In this document: positions 6,167 through 9,272 of the stretch, piece by piece
How the letters are laid out: each line of letters starts with the position of its first letter
Position numbering within the stretch: the first letter of the stretch is position 1
DNA from: an uncultured Collinsella sp.
Lineage (GTDB): Bacteria; Actinomycetota; Coriobacteriia; Coriobacteriales; Coriobacteriaceae
Assembly: GCA_958348565.1 (NCBI GenBank)
Contig: CATVZP010000081.1
Coordinates: 1 to 9,272 of the forward strand
Length of the DNA: 9,272 nt
Reading direction: 5' to 3'
Position numbers and translations under genes: made by a program
The notes under the pieces: model-generated
What the model saw: the letters and a program-made list of their open reading frames with translations, nothing else
What the model was told of the DNA's origin: nothing
The model's database searches: none

Positions 6167-8194
6167 CTACGGCCGCTCGTTGGGAGCCAGGCGCTGCATC
6201 TTATTCACGGCCTTGAACTTGGTGAACAGCGGCACGTACTCAAAGCTCACGTTGGAGTTCTCCAGGCCATACCAACGTGCGGGCGTGCCGGCGGCGCGGC
6301 GGATGATGTACTTGAGCGTGATGGCCGTGCGCTCGCTGGGCTCCACGTCGCTCTCGGGCGCCAGAAGCTTACGGATCAGGACGAACTTGAACGTACCGAT
6401 GTTACCCGGATCCTTGTAGACCGAGTAGTCATGCGTCTGCGGCGGCAGCTCGCCGGTGGCAGCCAGGTCCTGAACAACCTGACGCAGGTAGGCATTGACG
6501 CGCTGGTTGATCTTGTAGCCCAGGTACAGATGCACGCGGAACACGTAGTCGGTGCCGAACGTCTCGACCGAATAGGCAAAGGTGTGCGGTTCGTCCATGG
6601 TCTCGACGTTCACAAACCACCAGGCGTGGGCACGCTTGGGATGCTTGTCCAAGATCGAGTAGACGATATCGCGGTCGATGTAGTCGGTATGGGTGTCCTT
6701 GGTCAGGTACACGACGTTGTCGCTCATGCGCTCGTAACGGTCGTCGTCGCGCAGGCGCTTGAGCTGCGGCAGGTAGCTGCGCAGCGGCAGCAGCGTAAAC
6801 TGGCGCTGCTCGACCGCCGTGCCGTTGTACCAGCACACCATAATACCCATGATGAGTGCAGCCATGAGGATGGTGAAGTAGCCGCCGTGGAAGAACTTGG
6901 TGAGCGAGCTCACGAAGAAGAAGCCTTCGAGCAAAAGGAAGAAGGCCGCGAAGATCCACGGAGCAACCTTGAGCTTGCGCTCCTCGTGCAGGTAGAAGAA
7001 GAGCAGCAGCGTGGTGCACATCATAGTCAGCGTAATGGCAAGGCCGTAGGCGGCTTCCATATGCGCCGAGTTCTGGAACAGCAGCACCACGATGACGCAG
7101 CCGACAAGCATGACGTTGTTGACCATGGGGATGTAGAGCTGGCCCTTGGTCTCGGCAGGGTAGAAGACCTGCATGTGCGGCATAAGGTCCAGGCGGCTGG
7201 CCTCGGACACCAGCGAGAATGCGCCGGTGATGAGCGCCTGCGAGGCGATGATGGCCGCGATGGTGGAAAGGCCGACGGCAAACGGGCGCAGGCCCGGGGC
7301 GAGCATCTGGTAGAACGGGTTGAGGTCGGCAATGCCCATGAGCTCGGGGTTGGCAGCGTTGTTCATAAGCCAAGCACCCTGGCCCATATAGGAAAGCAGC
7401 AGGCAGCACTTAACGAACGGCCAGGTGGCGTAGATGTTGCCGCGGCCGACGTGGCCCATGTCGGAGTAGAGCGCCTCGGCACCGGTGGTGGCGAGGAAGC
7501 AGCTGCCCAGAATCATGATGCCCGCGTGGTTGTTGGGGCTTAGCAAAAAGGCGATGCCGCGCACCGGGTTGAGGCACAGCAGCACGGCGGGGTGCTGGAA
7601 GACAAAGAACAGACCCGTGCCGCCCAGGAACAGAAACCACAGCGTCATGATGGGGCCAAAGGCGTGACCGATCTTGGCCGTACCGATGCGCTGTACCAAG
7701 AAGAGCGCGATGATGATGGCGAGCGTAATGGCGACGACGCGGCCCTGGTCATCGCCCAGCACGGCATGGACCGCCGGGATGGTGCGCAGGCCCTCAATGG
7801 CCGTGGTAACGGTAACGGCCGGCGTCAGGATGCCGTCGGCGAGCAGCGCGGCACCACCCAGCATGGCGGGGATGATAAGCCACTTGCCGCAGCGCTTGAC
7901 CAGGCTGTACAGGGCAAAGATGCCGCCCTCACCATGGTTATCGGCGCGCAGCGAGATGAGCACATACTTGATGGTGGTCAGCAGCGTGACCGTCCACACG
8001 ACAAGGGAGAGCGCGCCAAGCACGAACTCCTCCGTGACGCTTCCGATGCCGCCGTTGCCGGCAACGAGCGCCTTAGTTACATACATAGGGCTGGTGCCGA
8101 TATCGCCGTACACCACGCCCAGCGTGACGAGCATCGCCGAGATGCTCACAGGAATCGCAGCGTGCGAGGCTGCCTCCTTGGCCTTTTGTTCCAT
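6167..8194 (-). CDS. kup: Kup-family potassium uptake permease
   Basis: This is a 675-residue K+ transporter of the KUP/HAK/KT family, which brings K+ (with H+ in the bacterial Kup) into the cell. The N-terminal signature GVVYGDIGTSPMYV is at residues 26-39. It is followed by RADNHGEGGIFALYSLV (83-99), ADGILTPAVTV (119-129), and further on ATTGAEALYSDMGH and NPFYQM, all hallmarks of the family. About twelve hydrophobic segments fill the first 450 residues or so. The rest is a long soluble C-terminal domain with VVYLTKD and a WWFVNVETMDEP-type core. E. coli Kup has 622 residues, so this is complete and slightly long. The frame could extend to a TTG at 8212, but that would include the GGAGG (8205-8209) that lies 10 bases before the ATG at 8194, so the ATG is chosen. 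The small membrane protein gene and kdpDE lie downstream on the same strand, tying it to potassium control. Confidence 0.95.
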   Translation of the reverse strand: MEQKAKEAASHAAIPVSISAMLVTLGVVYGDIGTSPMYVTKALVAGNGGIGSVTEEFVLGALSLVVWTVTLLTTIKYVLISLRADNHGEGGIFALYSLVKRCGKWLIIPAMLGGAALLADGILTPAVTVTTAIEGLRTIPAVHAVLGDDQGRVVAITLAIIIALFLVQRIGTAKIGHAFGPIMTLWFLFLGGTGLFFVFQHPAVLLCLNPVRGIAFLLSPNNHAGIMILGSCFLATTGAEALYSDMGHVGRGNIYATWPFVKCCLLLSYMGQGAWLMNNAANPELMGIADLNPFYQMLAPGLRPFAVGLSTIAAIIASQALITGAFSLVSEASRLDLMPHMQVFYPAETKGQLYIPMVNNVMLVGCVIVVLLFQNSAHMEAAYGLAITLTMMCTTLLLFFYLHEERKLKVAPWIFAAFFLLLEGFFFVSSLTKFFHGGYFTILMAALIMGIMVCWYNGTAVEQRQFTLLPLRSYLPQLKRLRDDDRYERMSDNVVYLTKDTHTDYIDRDIVYSILDKHPKRAHAWWFVNVETMDEPHTFAYSVETFGTDYVFRVHLYLGYKINQRVNAYLRQVVQDLAATGELPPQTHDYSVYKDPGNIGTFKFVLIRKLLAPESDVEPSERTAITLKYIIRRAAGTPARWYGLENSNVSFEYVPLFTKFKAVNKMQRLAPNERP

Positions 8195-8229
8195 AAGCCG
8201 GTTTCCTCCCAACTTTAATGTTCGAAGGA

Positions 8230-8235
8230 ATTATA
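8230..8235 (-). promoter_or_regulatory. Probable -10 element of the kup promoter
   Basis: The minus strand reads TATAAT, a perfect -10 match, 35 bases before the kup ATG. The expected -35 region (about 8252-8259) reads ATTCAA/CATTCA, a weak match, so the promoter may need an activator such as KdpE. The implied leader is only about 30 bases, too short for a large riboswitch if this is the start used. Confidence 0.5.
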
Positions 8236-8320
8236 GGTAATCGGCCCATGTTTGAATGGCACTGTTTTCCCAGCTAGATAAACATTTATACGGCCTTTAA
8301 GCCACCTCGGCGATATGGAA

Positions 8321-8349
8321 TGTGACAAAGGGACTGTCTCTTTGTCGCA
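8321..8349 (-). terminator. Stem-loop after the nitroreductase gene
   Basis: Arms 8321-8330 and 8340-8349 pair over 10 bp with one G-U, and 8331-8333 with 8337-8339 add three more pairs around a 3-base loop. On the minus strand it starts 4 bases after the nitroreductase stop (8354), where a terminator is expected, but no T-run follows, so it would be weak. Its core ACAAAGGGACTGTC...CTTTGT resembles the stem-loop near 5835-5856. Confidence 0.5.
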
Positions 8350-8353
8350 TCCG

Positions 8354-9202
8354 TCATTTTCCGAGCCAATTTTTGAACCACCACTCCATGGAGCGGCTCA
8401 TCTCGGCCATAAAGGGACTCGTGTGCTTGCGGGTATAGATGTCCACGACGCGCTCCCCCACCACGCGGGCATGCGGACGGAACATCGCGTCCATCTCGGC
8501 CACCTGCGCGTCCATGGTCGCGGCATCGGCGCGGCAGTAGCGCTCCTCGTGCACCAGGTTCACCACGGGATGCGCAATGGCCGGACGCTCCTTACGGGGC
8601 GTGCCGATGATGAGCATCGACAGCGGCATGGTATAGGGCGGCAAGTCCAGCAGCCCGGCAACTTCCTCGGCATTCTCGATAACATCGCCGATGTAGCAGC
8701 TCCCCAGCCCCAGGGCCTCGGCGGCGACCACGGCGTTTTGCGCGGCGATCACGGCGTCCTGGGCCGCGATGGCAAAGTCGCCCAAACCCGGCGCACGGCG
8801 GGGCGCCTTACCCGTGCGCTCGACAAACTCGGGCTCAAAGCAGCCCACGTGCTCAAACAGATCGATCCACTTGGCATAATCGACCACAAATATTAGTGCC
8901 CAGGGCGCCTTGGCGATCATGGGCTGGTGGTCGCACAGGTCGGCCAGACGATCCAGCGTAGCCTGCTCGCGAATGCTCACGATGGAATACATCATCATGG
9001 CGCCTGCCGACGGCGCACGGCTCGCCGCATGCAGAATCGCCGCCCGCCGCTCGTCGGTCACCGCCACGGGACGATCGTCGTCATCACGCGCGAAGGCACG
9101 CGTGGAGGAACGGTGCTCCAACGTGTCCAGCACCGCATTGCCCGTGGTCTCGACCGGATAGCCACACGTATCCACAGCCTTGGTGCAAACCTGCTCGTTC
9201 AT
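8354..9202 (-). CDS. Nitroreductase-family FMN-dependent oxidoreductase
   Basis: This 282-residue protein has nitroreductase-fold features. RSSTRAF (31-37) is the N-terminal FMN phosphate-binding motif, SRAPSAGAMM (61-70) is the second FMN-contact loop, QDAVIAAQNAVVAAEALGLGSCYIGDV (148-174) is the core helix with its GLG turn, and LIIGTPRKERP (197-207) matches the usual LxxGxP segment. Such cytoplasmic homodimers use NAD(P)H to reduce nitro groups, quinones or flavins; the true substrate is unknown. The C-terminal 70 residues or so (Cys223 onward, ending MEWWFKNWL) form an arm of the kind seen in NfsA/FRP-like members. ATG at 9202 has AGGATGAGG just upstream. It is followed by kup on the same strand after 159 bases holding a stem-loop and a probable promoter, so it is likely a separate unit. 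In gut anaerobes such enzymes may act on nitro drugs, but nothing here shows that. Confidence 0.88.
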   Translation of the reverse strand: MNEQVCTKAVDTCGYPVETTGNAVLDTLEHRSSTRAFARDDDDRPVAVTDERRAAILHAASRAPSAGAMMMYSIVSIREQATLDRLADLCDHQPMIAKAPWALIFVVDYAKWIDLFEHVGCFEPEFVERTGKAPRRAPGLGDFAIAAQDAVIAAQNAVVAAEALGLGSCYIGDVIENAEEVAGLLDLPPYTMPLSMLIIGTPRKERPAIAHPVVNLVHEERYCRADAATMDAQVAEMDAMFRPHARVVGERVVDIYTRKHTSPFMAEMSRSMEWWFKNWLGK

Positions 9203-9272
9203 CGCCTCATCCTCGCTAATTCTTTAAGAAGCCTTTACGTTTCCGTGTAATTCCCGTCCATTATCGCGCAGG

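Noticed and set aside
5945..7543. Open frame of 532 codons on the plus strand
   Set aside because: It lies antisense to kup and the small membrane protein gene. Its translation is rich in His, Arg, Gln and Val without domain motifs, as expected from the opposite strand of a GC-rich gene with biased third positions.
8261..8310. Possible diverged copy of the 3364-3428 palindrome before kup
   Set aside because: It shares ACTGTTTT and a similar TAAA...TTTA stretch, but the long paired arms are missing, so the likeness may be chance.
8195..8320. Possible riboswitch (for example c-di-AMP) upstream of kup
   Set aside because: No recognisable riboswitch core was found, and the best -10 at 8230-8235 leaves a leader of only about 30 bases. 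The only pairing seen (8248-8253 with 8280-8285) is short and weak.
9203..9272. Promoter for the nitroreductase gene at the right edge
   Set aside because: The stretch is AT-richer than the genes and contains GATAAT-like and TTAAAG-like pieces, but no properly spaced -35/-10 pair could be supported.

Overview
The window reads as ordinary chromosome from a high-GC actinobacterium, most likely a gut Coriobacteriia member close to Collinsella. This is inferred from base composition, strong G/C third-position bias, AT-rich promoter islands and GGAGG-type ribosome binding sites. No phage, IS, CRISPR, tRNA or rRNA signal is visible. Seven protein genes account for most of the sequence.

Layout, left to right. 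(1) A Cof-type HAD phosphatase on the minus strand (1-724), cut by the left edge. (2) Divergent from it across a 75-bp promoter region, a large plus-strand gene (800-3358) for an RlmKL-type fused 23S rRNA methyltransferase. (3) A long near-perfect hairpin (3364-3428) between this gene and the convergent kdpE. (4) A minus-strand potassium block, in transcription order: kup (8194-6167), a small predicted membrane protein (6105-5911), a stem-loop with a U-tract (about 5817-5864), a short kdpD (5797-4172) and kdpE (4167-3454, GTG start). (5) A second small stem-loop (8321-8349) and a minus-strand nitroreductase-family gene (9202-8354).

How the genes work together. Kup is a K+ uptake permease and KdpD/KdpE is the classical two-component system for K+ limitation, so 3454-8194 looks like a potassium module. 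Its unusual points are that the KdpD is a short form (541 aa) beginning directly at the membrane segments, without the N-terminal KdpD/USP sensory region; that no kdpFABC pump is in view; and that an unrecognised small single-span protein sits between kup and kdpD. A terminator-like hairpin separates kup plus the small gene from kdpDE, so kdpDE expression may depend on readthrough or on an unseen promoter.

The most notable protein-level observation is in the rRNA methyltransferase. Its C-terminal RlmK half keeps the expected motifs, but the N-terminal RlmL half has lost the NPPY catalytic motif, a proper SAM-binding glycine motif and the conserved arginine/tyrosine segment after the THUMP domain. 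It is probably an RlmK enzyme with a catalytically dead RlmL module kept for RNA binding. I see no clearly new multi-gene system; the best leads are this degenerate domain, the kup/small protein/short-kdpDE arrangement and the intergenic hairpins.
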